This document shows positions 53,940 to 64,000 of a stretch of 64,000 bases of DNA, in pieces (the first letter of the stretch is position 1; every line of letters begins with the position of its first letter). The DNA is from Pristionchus mayeri (taxonomy: Eukaryota > Nematoda > Chromadorea > Rhabditida > Neodiplogasteridae). The stretch covers positions 26,320,365-26,384,364 of the forward strand of contig BTRK01000006.1 of assembly GCA_036245805.1 (NCBI GenBank), read 5' to 3'. The notes under the pieces were generated by a model, which did not search any database, was not told the DNA's origin, and saw only the letters and a list, made by a program, of their open reading frames with translations. A program made the position numbers and the translations under genes.

Positions 53940-55660
53940 TCATCCACGAGAGAACGGAACACCTGGGCAGGGGTCACGGTTGGTCAAAAAATAGATTTCC
54001 TCCATATTTCTCCTGAAGTTAGGGACCAAAGTTAGGAACGCAGGCACCATTGGCAAAGTTCAGGTTTCGATTTTTTTAAAAATGGTACCGTACCCCCTCA
54101 TGTTTGAGATGAAAAAAATTTTCCCGAAAAGAGAAACAAAATGCGAAAATTTTGAAATTTCGACTTTTCTACCATTTTGACCGAAAAAAATCAAAATTTT
54201 GAAATGTATGTATTTCGGCATTTTTGATATTGGACGCGTTTATACTCTAGTACGACTTCTAGGCCAAATTTAAATACGATTGGAGGCTGTAAATATTATT
54301 TACAATCAAAAATACCAAACCATTTTCACGATTTTAATATCGAAGTTTGAGCCAGAATTTCACCAAGATGGCCATTTTTCAAAATTCTACAAAAATTACT
54401 ATAGAGTGGCATATCACGCCAGTCACGCGAGAATCGAGCTGAATTTTCATTACTTGGGAATGGAGCCGAAATCGTGAAATGAGTTAACACCGTTTTCGTT
54501 CATCTCTTTGCATGCCTTTCGATCCCCCAAAGTGTCGTTGCTCTCACTTCATTCTTAACGTCACTACACTGGGCAGTCTACTTGAGTCCTTAACTTTAAC
54601 CGAGTAGATCTCGCTCCTGATGTATATTGAAGGGAAAATGTGCCCTGACGCACCCCGCATGATTTTTTGAGCTCTATCGATCTATACAATCTAGAAGTCA
54701 TGAAAATGAGTTTGAACCGAGTTATGGTTAAGGCACCTTGAGTCAAAAGTGTAGTAAAAGATTCTCTAGCTTTTTTGGATGTGATATTTCTCGTCGAGCT
54801 CTTTCGAATAAGGTATTTGCCGTTGCTAAAAGTGCTGTATCCAGGGAATCAACTCAAACATTTCAAGGGGCAAAACACACCCTGGATACAGCACTTTTAG
54901 CAACGGCAAGTACCTTATTCGAAAGAGCTCGACGAGAGCTATCACATATCCAAAAAGCTAGAGAATCTTTTCCTACACTTTTTACGCAAGGTGCCTTAAC
55001 CATAACTCGGTTCAAACTCATTTTCATGACTTCTTGTTTTTATAGATCGATAGAGCTCAAAAATCATGCGGGGTGCGTCAGGGCACATTTTCCCTTCAAT
55101 ATGCACCAGGAGCGAGATATACTCGGTCAAAGTTAAGGACTCAAGTAGACTGCCCAGTGCAATGACATTAAGAATGAACTGAGAGCAAAGACACTTTGCG
55201 GGATCGAAAGACATGCCAAGAGATGACCGAAAACGGTGTTAACTCATTTCACGATTTCGGCTCCATTCCCACGCATAGCTCGATTCTCTCGTGACTGGCG
55301 TGATATGATGAAGTGTCGAAAAATGCCAAAACCGAAAGTCATACTTTTAAAAAAGTTATCTCCAATACTGTGGCTTTTTGCATCGAAAAAATAAATTTGT
55401 TGCACTGATTATTTTGTATCTCATTTTTGACCATTTTAACATGGAAATTCGATATCTACATGTGAAAATACATCTGAAAATGTATAAATGCGAAACTTTT
55501 CGGAAAAATATATTTTTCACCTCAAACATGAAAGGGTACGGTATCTTTTTCAAAAACGATATCTGAACTTTGCCAATGGTACCAGCGTTCCTAACTTTGG
55601 TCCCTATCTTCAGGGACAAAATATGGGGGGAATTAATTTTTGACCAACCTGGCGGACGGT
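53940..55660. repeat. Outer foldback around a nested TCACGCC element
   Basis: GGACCAAAGTTAGGAACGCA at 54022 returns reversed near 55600, and TTGGTCAAAAA near 53978 returns at about 55640. The inner 54414-55303 element is inserted within. The same outer terminal phrase recurs at 57268-57290. Confidence 0.72.
54414..55303. mobile_element. TA-flanked foldback, TCACGCC ends, nested
   Basis: Begins TCACGCCAGTCACGCGAGAA and ends CTCTCGTGACTGGCGTGA with TA outside. Arms meet near 54855 around TGTATCCAGGG...CCCTGGATACAGC. Same family as 7846-8837 and 52469-53722. Confidence 0.82.
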
Positions 55661-55734
55661 CTCTTAATATTCTACGAATGCATATGAATATAAGAGGCGA
55701 ATCGCGAGAGAATCGACCATTTGAGGGGGGTCAG

Positions 55735-57265
55735 CGGCGGTAGGATTCAAGTTTGTCCTATCCCGCTATAATTTTAGTTATAAGTACTTTGAATGATGCT
55801 CTTCAAAACTGCGTCGTCAGAATTTCGATATCTGCCGTCATCGTCGAGATTCAGAAGGTCAAACATGGTACTATCACTTTTCGACAGTCAAATTGCGCTC
55901 GCTCAAATGACCATAAATCCGTTCAAGGTGAAGATAGAGGGCCGTTCTTTTTTCCAGTGAAAGCTACCATCATGTGCTACAACTTTTATGTTGACGTCAT
56001 CATTCCTGGACCTCACCCTGGTGAGGGTCTGTCGGGTGTACCAAAACTTTCGTAACTTTGGTAATCGGAAAAACTTTCTGAGTTTTCATGCTTAAGTTGT
56101 AGAACATATATGTGCCTCATTCCTCGCAAAAAATTGTCGAAATCGGAAGCTGGAAAAAAAGGGGGCGTACTTTCCTGTTGGGACCCCAAAATGAGTTCCG
56201 GAATTGAATTCTTCCGAACCTTCAATAGCCATTATTTCTGCTCAAAATCGTCCAAAAACATCGAAAAGAACATATAAAATTGTTTCCACGCATATTGTAA
56301 CACCTTCATTGGTCATACATGATCACATGACCCAAAATTTGAAAATCAATATTTTGACCCATATCAACTTGGGGGAGGGCGCTAATGCATAAAATGAGTT
56401 TCAAATCATGTAGAAAAATCATGTTTCTAGCCAGAAGCCAGATCTCTGTGACCACTTTGGCCTATTTTACAGTTTTGCGCCTTTTCTTGAATTCCTCATA
56501 TGAAAACTCACATTTATAGATGCCCCCTCTCTCTGACTAGTTTAGAGGGACATTTCTACATGATTTGAAACTCATTTTATGCATTAGGGCCCTCCCACAA
56601 GTTGATATGGGTCAAAATATCGATTTTCAAATTTTGGGTCATGTGATCATGTATGACCAATGAAGGTGTTACAATATGCGTGGAAACAATCTTATATGTT
56701 CTTTTCGTTGTTTTTGGACGATTTTGAGCAGAAATAATGGCTATTGAAGGTTCGGAAGAATTCAATTCCGGAACTTATTTTGGGGTCCCAACAGGAAAGT
56801 ACGCCCCCTTTTTTTCCACCTCCCGATTTCGACCATTTTTTGCGAGGAATAAGGCACATATATGTTCTACAAGTTAAGCATGAAAACTCAGAAAGTTTTT
56901 CCGATTACCAAAGTTACGAAAGTTTTGGTACACCCGACAGCCCCTCACCAGGGTGAGGTCCAGGAATGATGACGTCGACATAAAAGTTGTAGCACATGAT
57001 GGTAGCTTTCATTGGAAAAAAGAACGGCCCTGTATCTTCACCTTGAACGGATTTAAGGTCATTTGAGCGAGCGCAATTTGACTGTTGAAAAGTGATAGTA
57101 CCATGTTTGACCTTCTGAATCTCGTCGATGACGACAGATATCGAAATTCTGACGACGCAGTTTTGAAGAGCATCATTCAAAGTACTTATCAGACCGTCCA
57201 CGAGAGAACGGAAGAGGTCTCGGATGGTAAAAAAATAGAATATTCCGGTAATTTTTTTCTGAATT
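55735..57265. repeat. 1.5-kb palindrome
   Basis: GTACTTTGAATGATGCTCTT at 55784 returns reversed near 57165; TGGACCTCACCCTGG at 56008 returns near 56950. Arms are about 90 percent alike by eye and meet near 56490. No host gene; matching peptide-like frames in the two arms are consequences of symmetry. Confidence 0.8.
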
Positions 57266-57399
57266 GAGGGTCCAAAGTTAGGAACGCAGGCACCAAAAAA
57301 AAGATGCAGTATCCCCCCAATTTTGGGGTCGAAAAATTTAGTATCACTGAATTTTACAAGTAATAGATTTTCTGGTGTGTTTTCACTCGTAGAAAACGA

Positions 57400-58135
57400 A
57401 TTTCAACATAAGAGCTCACGAGATTTCGATCTAAAAAAGGTAGGCCCAAAAAACGATTTTTTTCGGTCGAAATCGTCAGAAATCTGCTCATAACTAATTT
57501 GGATGCCCCTGGGGGCGTTTTTTTGATTACAATTTAGGAATCTACGTGCAAAAATGGGTATTGTATATTTTTTTGCAGATTTAAAAAAATGGCATTTTTG
57601 GAAATTCGCATCCAAAGATAGGACTTCCTATTTGGGCAGAAACTGTAGATTATTTCGCAATAGGCATAGCCTCCTGATTCATGGCTAGAAATGCAGAGCA
57701 TGATGAGCTGAACATTTCATCTGTTGAAAGTGAGCTTCTATCTTTTCTTTGAAGCGAGCTACAGAGCCTAGAAGTTGACATACACGGGCGAGAGGTCCAC
57801 CGAGAGCGCGTGCTCTAATCGCCTGGCACTCTCACCAGCTGACCTCCCCCCCCCCTCCCCTCTCCCGCACGCGCCTTCCGTCGTTTTTGCCAACTTCTAG
57901 GCTTTGTAGCTCGCTTCAACGAAAAGATAGAAGCTCACTTTCAACAGATGAAATGTTCAGATCATCATGCTCTGCATTTCTAGCCATGAATCAGGAGGCT
58001 ATGCCTATTGCGAAATAAGCTACAGTTTCTGCCCAAATAGGAAGTCCTATCTTTGATGCGAATTTCCAAAAATGCCATTTTTTTAAAAATCTGCAAAAAA
58101 TATACAATACCCATTTTTGCACGTAGATTCCAAAC
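57400..58135. repeat. Palindrome cut by an assembly gap
   Basis: AAAGATAGGACTTCCTATTTGG at 57614 returns reversed at 58035-58057; centre near 57845 contains a C-run and CTCTCCCGCACGCGCC. The outer part of the right arm runs into the N run at 58136, so the element is incomplete in this assembly. Confidence 0.78.
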
Positions 58136-58635
58136 NNNNNNNNNNNNNNNNNNNNNNNNNNNNNNNNNNNNNNNNNNNNNNNNNNNNNNNNNNNNNNNNN
58201 NNNNNNNNNNNNNNNNNNNNNNNNNNNNNNNNNNNNNNNNNNNNNNNNNNNNNNNNNNNNNNNNNNNNNNNNNNNNNNNNNNNNNNNNNNNNNNNNNNNN
58301 NNNNNNNNNNNNNNNNNNNNNNNNNNNNNNNNNNNNNNNNNNNNNNNNNNNNNNNNNNNNNNNNNNNNNNNNNNNNNNNNNNNNNNNNNNNNNNNNNNNN
58401 NNNNNNNNNNNNNNNNNNNNNNNNNNNNNNNNNNNNNNNNNNNNNNNNNNNNNNNNNNNNNNNNNNNNNNNNNNNNNNNNNNNNNNNNNNNNNNNNNNNN
58501 NNNNNNNNNNNNNNNNNNNNNNNNNNNNNNNNNNNNNNNNNNNNNNNNNNNNNNNNNNNNNNNNNNNNNNNNNNNNNNNNNNNNNNNNNNNNNNNNNNNN
58601 NNNNNNNNNNNNNNNNNNNNNNNNNNNNNNNNNNN
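58136..58635. other. Assembly gap (500 N)
   Basis: Exactly 500 unknown bases inside the right arm of a palindrome; a placeholder size. Hairpins of this kind often break assemblies. Confidence 1.
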
Positions 58636-59174
58636 GTGGTTGATTCATAAGTTTCGCTCCAAGACATTTCTATAGATTACTCGCTTGTGGTTCACTTGTG
58701 TTCATGACTACTTTCACGGCATTTCAGCGTGGGCAATTTTTCCGGGTCGCACTCCATTGCGAGTGCGCCGGACCGGAAGCCGGGTTTTTGTCAGTGTGTG
58801 CACGGATAAAACCCGGATTCCGGATGCACTGTCGCCGGGAATTCAAACGTTCAATTATTATGAAAAACAAATATTGCCTAATATAGGTTCTATTTATGTT
58901 TAATATGTTTAGTAAATATAAACACAACTGTGCAAGCGCAACTAGCAAAGAACAAAGGACAAAGAACGCGCGAATCAGCCTCTCAACAAAAAATAATGCG
59001 TGTGACACGATGAAAAATACCGTACTTAACAATGATTTCCCGGCGGCAATATAAAACTTTCATCTCGTAACGAAAACTACGGTAAAGCGATGTGTGTTTT
59101 ACTAAAGATTGGTCGGCGCACACTCGACCCGACTCTGCGAAAGGTCGTGTACTTTGGCATTATTTGAGTGACAA
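58636..59174. other. Intergenic, nothing recognised
   Basis: About 0.54 kb after the gap with no supported gene or repeat arm. Confidence 0.4.
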
Positions 59175-60500
59175 TACAGTATCGATCATAAGTATTCGCC
59201 CAAAATTTCGGAGCTCTATAATTTTTAAACCGATTGCTCAATCAAGCTGAAATTTTAACCGTAGATAGGAAATTCATCGAGGAATCTTATGAACTTATAG
59301 GCAACTCATTCATTTTTTTTCGCTCTTGCATAGTGATGACGCAATCGCAATACACTTTTTCGAAGTGGATTATTTCCTCGGAGAAATTTTTCGTGCTTAC
59401 CGGACTTCTGAGGGTTGAGAGGTGTGATAGGACTACCCAGAAAACAATTTTCAAGTTACTGCGATTTCGCGCCAAGTTGCTGCAGCCGCTCCGAATTCGA
59501 TGCTGCAAACTCATAACGTTGGTTCTAGGCAAGCTAGAAACTAGTGCAAAGTAGAAAAATGGCCGTTATAGTGACCCTAGATGATCCTGAAAGTTTGGTA
59601 TCGATAGCTCATCATTTGCCCTCAAGGCAGGGAAAAGTCACTTTTTGGGATAGCTACATTTTGGCTGCTTACTGTATCAAGGGCGAATTTGCATAAAATC
59701 TGGCTCCTGCACAGGTAAGTTTAAAAACCATCAGATAATCAATTACCAACTTTTGGTGGGGTTAGCTTCACTTTCCGGATCATGGTATTCGATTTTAAGA
59801 CGCGCGCTCCTCTTAGAATGAGCGCGTCTATCTTCACACCGCTCCCTCTTCACTTTCCCATCGTGTAGGAAAATGAGGTGCGCGCATCCGTAAATCGATC
59901 GCCACGGTCCGGAAAGTGAAGCTAACCCCACCAAAAGTTGGTAATGGATTATCTGATGGTTTTAAAACTTTCCTGTGCAGGAGCCAGATTTTATGCAAAT
60001 TCGCCCTTGATACAATAAGCCGCCAAAATTTAGCTATCCCAAAAAGTGACTTTTCCCTGCCTTGAGGGCAAATGATGAGCTATCGATACCAAACTTTCAG
60101 GATCATCTAGGGTCATTTTTCTACTTTGCACTAGTTTCTAGCTTGCCTAGAACCAACGTTATGAGTTTGCAGCATCGAATTCGGAGCGGCTGCAGCAACT
60201 TGGCGCGAAGTCGCAGTAACTTGAAAATTGTTTTCTGGGTAGTCCTATCACACCTCTCAACCCTCAGAAAGTCCGGTAAGCACGAAAAATTTCTCCGAGG
60301 AACTAATCCACTTCGAAAAAGTTATTGCGATTGCGTCATCACTATGCAAGAGCGAACAAAAATCAATGAGTTGCCTATAAGTTCATAAGATTCCTCGATG
60401 AATTCCCTATCTACGGTTAAAATTTCAGCTTGATTGAGCAATCGGTTTAAAAATTATAGAGCTCCGAAATTTTGGGCGAATACTTATGATCGATACTGTA
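59175..60500. mobile_element. Tc1-like foldback, TACAGTATCG ends
   Basis: Begins TACAGTATCGATCATAAG and ends ATGATCGATACTGTA; 1.33 kb palindrome with centre near 59850. The terminal TACAGTA links it to the 33.4 and 39.3 kb foldbacks, though the rest of the ends differ. Confidence 0.83.
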
Positions 60501-60749
60501 GGTGCACATAAATTATTTGTTTTAAATTATTTGTTTTTTTTTCGTTCCGCAGTAAAAAATATTCTTCGAAAAAGTGACGAATTGACCGGTTTTTGAGTAG
60601 TGTGTTCAAGCCGCCGCTTAAACAAAACGAATATGATACAATCGCTGTATTTTTGTGAAGTCAGTAAGTGAGGGTCAATGTTTTCGATAAACACTCGAAA
60701 ACGGAATTTCAGACTCTCTCGAGGAGCGCGCATAGTGAAAATTAGCGAG

Positions 60750-61487
60750 ACTGGTCATCAAATTTCACTTTTGCGATTATTCCAAATGTGGCTTTTGAAT
60801 GGAATGCTGAATCTCCACAATTATTTAATGGTAACATCCACATGATATACTCTTCCACTTCTGATAAATTTAAGACCATTAGCTCGTTCATCAGAAATGC
60901 GCAGCTTCAAGAAACACATTTCGCAATATTCAAGAATTCAAAACTATGAAATTCCTGCCTATCTGGTCAGGCAGTTTCAAGGCTGATCCGATGCACGTCT
61001 ACTATGAGAATGTCCATGTAAAATACTTTACGAAAATAGCGTTGTTGTGCCGCTATCATGATTACGCAATGAGTACCATTCCATCAAATTGGCTGTGCCA
61101 AATATCAAGTTTGTGGCATTTCGATCCTTGACATTCCAGTAGAATCGATTGATCACGTATGAGTATAGGTGCGCTATGGAGAGCGCACATGTACTAATAT
61201 CACGCAAAAAGGAATGGGAGATTTGATAAAGTTCGAATCAAATTATAGTTGAAAAACTTCAGGCGTGAAAATGGAGTGAAACTTATGAACCAACCTAATA
61301 TTTTTGAGACACAACTTCAGAATCGTACTATTCTTGTACACTTGAACATTTCTAATTTGTGACGTTCGGAAATTGTAGAGCACTGATTGCTCTACTCAAT
61401 GCTACGTAATATTAGGCAGTAAGATTCATCGCTTCATAGAAATAAATTTTCAAAAAAAATTCTACGAACTTTTGGGACACCCCAATA
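60750..61487. repeat. Mariner remnants
   Basis: Two old right ends are visible: ATGAACCAACCTAATA (to about 61303), matching the TTAGGTTGG family, and CTACGAACTTTTGGGACACCCC (61463-61484), matching the family at 9011-10251. Left ends were not found. Confidence 0.6.
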
Positions 61488-63413
61488 GTACGAGAAGGGG
61501 TCTCTCTCTCTCTCTTCCCCCCCCTCTCTCTCTTCAGCCCCTCCTTCCCTTCTTCCTCCCACTTTATTTGAGTCTCGTGGCTGACCCCCTCCCCCCTTCC
61601 CTTTCCATCCTTCCTCCCTCATTTGGAAGACCGAAACATAGCTGGAGACTTATGAATAATGTCCTCTCCCTCCTCGTTTTTAATTCCAATCCAGTCACTC
61701 TTCGTACCATCAATTGAATAACTCAGATTGGTGCCTAATTATTGAAATGAGTACTTTCTACCCTCACTTATACTTCTTTCTTTCTCTTCAGCCTCCTTTG
61801 ATCCCCCTCTTGATGCTCTTTGATCTTCGTTTGTGCCTCTTTTCTCTTCATCCTCATCTGCAAACGAAAAGTCCCTCCCTTCCTCAAAAGGGGAAAATGG
61901 TGAGTATCTGTGAGGGAAGAAGTCCTTTGATCTACCCCTCCTCTTCTTTTGTCTTGAGATGACCCCTCTTGAAAAGTTGAAGAATTGACGGAGTATCATT
62001 GTGCCTGGATCCATCGTACGGTTTAGAGAGGATGAGAGGAGAGAGAGAGAGAGAGAGAGAAGAATAAGGAACGAAGTGGGAAGGGGTGAGGGAGGGGGGA
62101 TCGATATTATTTTGTGTTGAGGGGATGTACGGATAGCATCTAGGCGAAAGAGGGGAGTGAAGGAAGGGGTACGCAGTAGAGACTGGTAGACGACAGTCTT
62201 CTCCATTATCTATCTTCCCTCCATCATCATCTAATCTCTCCCTTATTCGATTCTCATCCATCATTCGGTTCTCCCATCATTTCCCACTTGCTCGCTTCTT
62301 CGTGTGGCTTTTCCTCCAGGGAATCTCCCATTTCATGCCTCCATTCCCTATTCCTTCCCTCCCCTCCCTCCCCATCTCTCTCCAAACCATCCAAGTGAAC
62401 AATTATCTCACTAATCGGCACTTGTCTTCCATTTGCTAAACTAGAGGGCATCTCATCATAGTAGATCTCATTCTCCTCTTTCTTCTGAATGGGTGAGAGA
62501 GCCCTTCCATTCAACTACCTCTTCTCTATTTATCTTCTTCTCTGATATCTCTTCCATTCACTTCATCAATGTCCTCCTAATGCATCATCCAATCATCTCG
62601 AATCTCTCCATTCTCTTTATTTCATCTATTCAGTAGTAAGTAAAATGTTTGCAGATATCACTTCTCCTGTATAACAGTCCTTTTCGATATTTTCATTGTA
62701 TTTATCCAACAGGCACATGGAAAATGACTATTCTTCGTCCATATCCTCACTATTTAACCCCTCATTTAACTAGTTTCTCCTTCGCAATTGGCAAGACCAT
62801 TGGCATATTTGGACGAGTAGTGGCTTCTCTTTCGTAGACACTCATTAGTTCATTCTTTCACTCGATCGTCCATTCGATCTTTCTTTCATTCATGGCCCTT
62901 CTCAAATCTAGGTAAATATTTTGTATTGTATGTACCTCCCACTTGTTTGAAGAAGGTGTAACACGAATAAGAGATGAGAAGGTAATGCATTCTGATGAGC
63001 GTGTTAGGTAGATATAATGTTTCCCCTCAGCCCGAACCAACGGTGATCATAGCGCAGCCTGCATGCCAAGCGCAATCTTCGAATCCAGCTAGGTGAGCTT
63101 CGTTGTTGCTGTTTTTCTCATTAATTTCAAATTCTCGCGCTTTGCCTGCGCTGAGGCCCGATCTTCTCATTCTCATATCTCGTGATAGATTCATCTGTGT
63201 CACTTCGGATAAAGTGATTTCTCATCGGATTACTGTCCTCTACGACAACCACTATTCCACATGTACAATCTATTTTTCGTGTTACTCCTTCTTTAAATCT
63301 TGTCGCATGCCCTGTTGTGGAAGGATTAGTGGGTGAATCTCCACTTCCTTCCTTTCTCCTCCAATCACAATCTTCTCCCATTCCAGTCCTCTTCTTCCCT
63401 CTCCTCTCCCTAG
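61488..63413. other. Gene-poor spacer with exon-like fragments
   Basis: CT/GA-rich DNA upstream of the globin-like gene. Some stretches look coding but cannot be joined: minus 62519-62254 (YYDEMPSSLANGRQVPISEI... with a stop at 62254), minus about 61910-61770 (acidic, FADEDEEKRGTNEDQ), and plus 63031-63096 (PEPTVIIAQPACQAQSSNPA between a CCCCTCAG acceptor and an AG/GTGAGC donor). They may belong to the 5' part of the globin gene or to an unrelated minus-strand gene. I make no gene call. Confidence 0.35.
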
Positions 63414-64000
63414 ATGGCAGTCTTCAAGAAGTTGACTGCAGGAAAGAATAAAGGGAAGGACAAGGCTCCCGTACTCCCCGATCCGGAACCTGTGAAGCAG
63501 TTGGATGGACGAGTCGGCTTGGACAGTTACAGGTGAGTAGCCACCCCCCCCCCATCCCCCTCCTCCATTCGAAAGTGAGGCTACCACGGCGTTCTATGGC
63601 AAATTTCCAAAAAAAAACATTCGCCTCGAGTCCGATCGCGAGAGATCATGTAAATTCGAGAGAGATTGCACTCTTTTTCTCTGCGCTCTCTCATCTCTAG
63701 CCCTCCCCCTGTAAAACGCCGTGGCTACCGATAACACAACTGTAGGGACTTCTTCACACTCAAGAACTACTGGAAGACGATCACAAGGAAGCCAAAGGAA
63801 TCTGGTGCATTCCTTCTCAGCAGGTAATCCCCCCTCCCCTGCCAGCAGGTAATCCCCCCTCCCCTGCCAGCAGGTAATCCCCCCCTCCCCTGCCAGACAG
63901 ACGAGGCTCATCGCACACGAATCTCTCTAGATTCTTCGTAGTTAATTAGAGGAGGGAATAGAATGTCCTTGGTTCATTCGTCGTTATTCTTTCCTCTCGC
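63414..64000 (+). CDS. Globin-like protein, first two exons (runs off the window)
   Basis: Exon 1, 63414-63532, starts ATG directly after TCTCCCTAG and encodes a Lys-rich leader (MAVFKKLTAGKNKGKDK) ending in GLDSY plus a split codon. Exon 2, 63746-63823, continues in phase: DFFTLKNYWKTITRKPKESG-AFLLS. The block LKNYWKTI-(R)KPKESG-AFLL resembles helix A/B of nematode globins (L-x-x-x-W-K-x-I/V-x-R ... G-x-x-L). No haem-binding His is in view because later exons lie outside the window, so haem binding cannot be judged. The donor of exon 2 is part of a 25-bp tandem repeat. An untranslated or coding exon may precede it (see 63031-63096). Identification rests on a short match. Confidence 0.6.
63821..63896 (+). 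repeat. 25-bp tandem repeat of splice-site sequence
   Basis: Three consecutive units: CAG/GTAATCCCCCCTCCCC plus TGCCAG (the third has one extra C). Each unit contains a 5' splice-site match (CAG/GTAATC) and ends as a C/T tract followed by CAG, a 3' splice-site match. The first unit is the donor of globin exon 2. Confidence 0.92.

Noticed and set aside
55753..57201. Matching peptides on opposite strands (55753-56055 and 56914-57201; also 56013-56225 and 56744-56956)
   Set aside because: Explained by palindrome symmetry, not by duplicated genes.
62254..62519. Minus-strand acidic gene at 61.7-62.5 kb
   Set aside because: Codon-like pieces exist but I could not link them through in-phase splice sites; recorded only as exon-like fragments.

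Overview
This is nuclear DNA of an animal, most likely a free-living or diplogastrid-type nematode. The evidence is short introns (43-70 nt) next to hugely expanded ones, a 3' splice site abutting or just upstream of the start codon in all four genes whose start is visible (as expected for spliced-leader trans-splicing), conserved eukaryotic gene families, and very many foldback DNA transposons. Two 500-base runs of N are assembly gaps. The species cannot be named from sequence alone.

Gene layout, rebuilt by hand by joining exons in phase: (1) 1552-3076, minus: inner exons of a C2H2 zinc-finger protein. (2) 5591-28820, plus: NC2-alpha/DRAP1-like histone-fold transcription regulator; 8 exons encode 290 aa across 23.2 kb, with three introns swollen to about 7-8 kb by transposons. 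(3) 32528-41707, minus: 1-acylglycerol-3-phosphate acyltransferase (AGPAT/acl type); 9 exons, 283 aa, all catalytic motifs present. (4) 43400-53794, plus: YIF1, a Golgi/ER trafficking membrane protein; 9 exons, 306 aa, one GC-AG intron. (5) 63414 onward, plus: first two exons of a globin-like protein that runs off the window. The genes are separate housekeeping or regulatory loci, not an operon: NC2-alpha and AGPAT are convergent, AGPAT and YIF1 divergent.

Most remaining sequence is transposon-derived and often nested: a mariner with an almost intact transposase, a Penelope-like element with GIY-YIG endonuclease and 552-bp repeats, a CR1/Jockey-like LINE, an LTR retrotransposon with a MITE inside one LTR, a tRNA-type SINE inside an rpl-26 pseudogene, hAT-like MITEs (8-bp target duplications), TTAA-targeting MITEs, TA-targeting foldbacks, and a group of elements ending in CACGGC...GCCGTG with 6-bp target duplications. 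The last group does not match the usual duplication length of the common DNA transposon superfamilies and is the best candidate for something undescribed. Another striking feature is that splice-site sequences of two genes (AGPAT intron 4, globin intron 2) have been amplified as tandem repeats.

From 53.8 to 61.5 kb I see no host gene, only stacked foldback elements and transposon relics.
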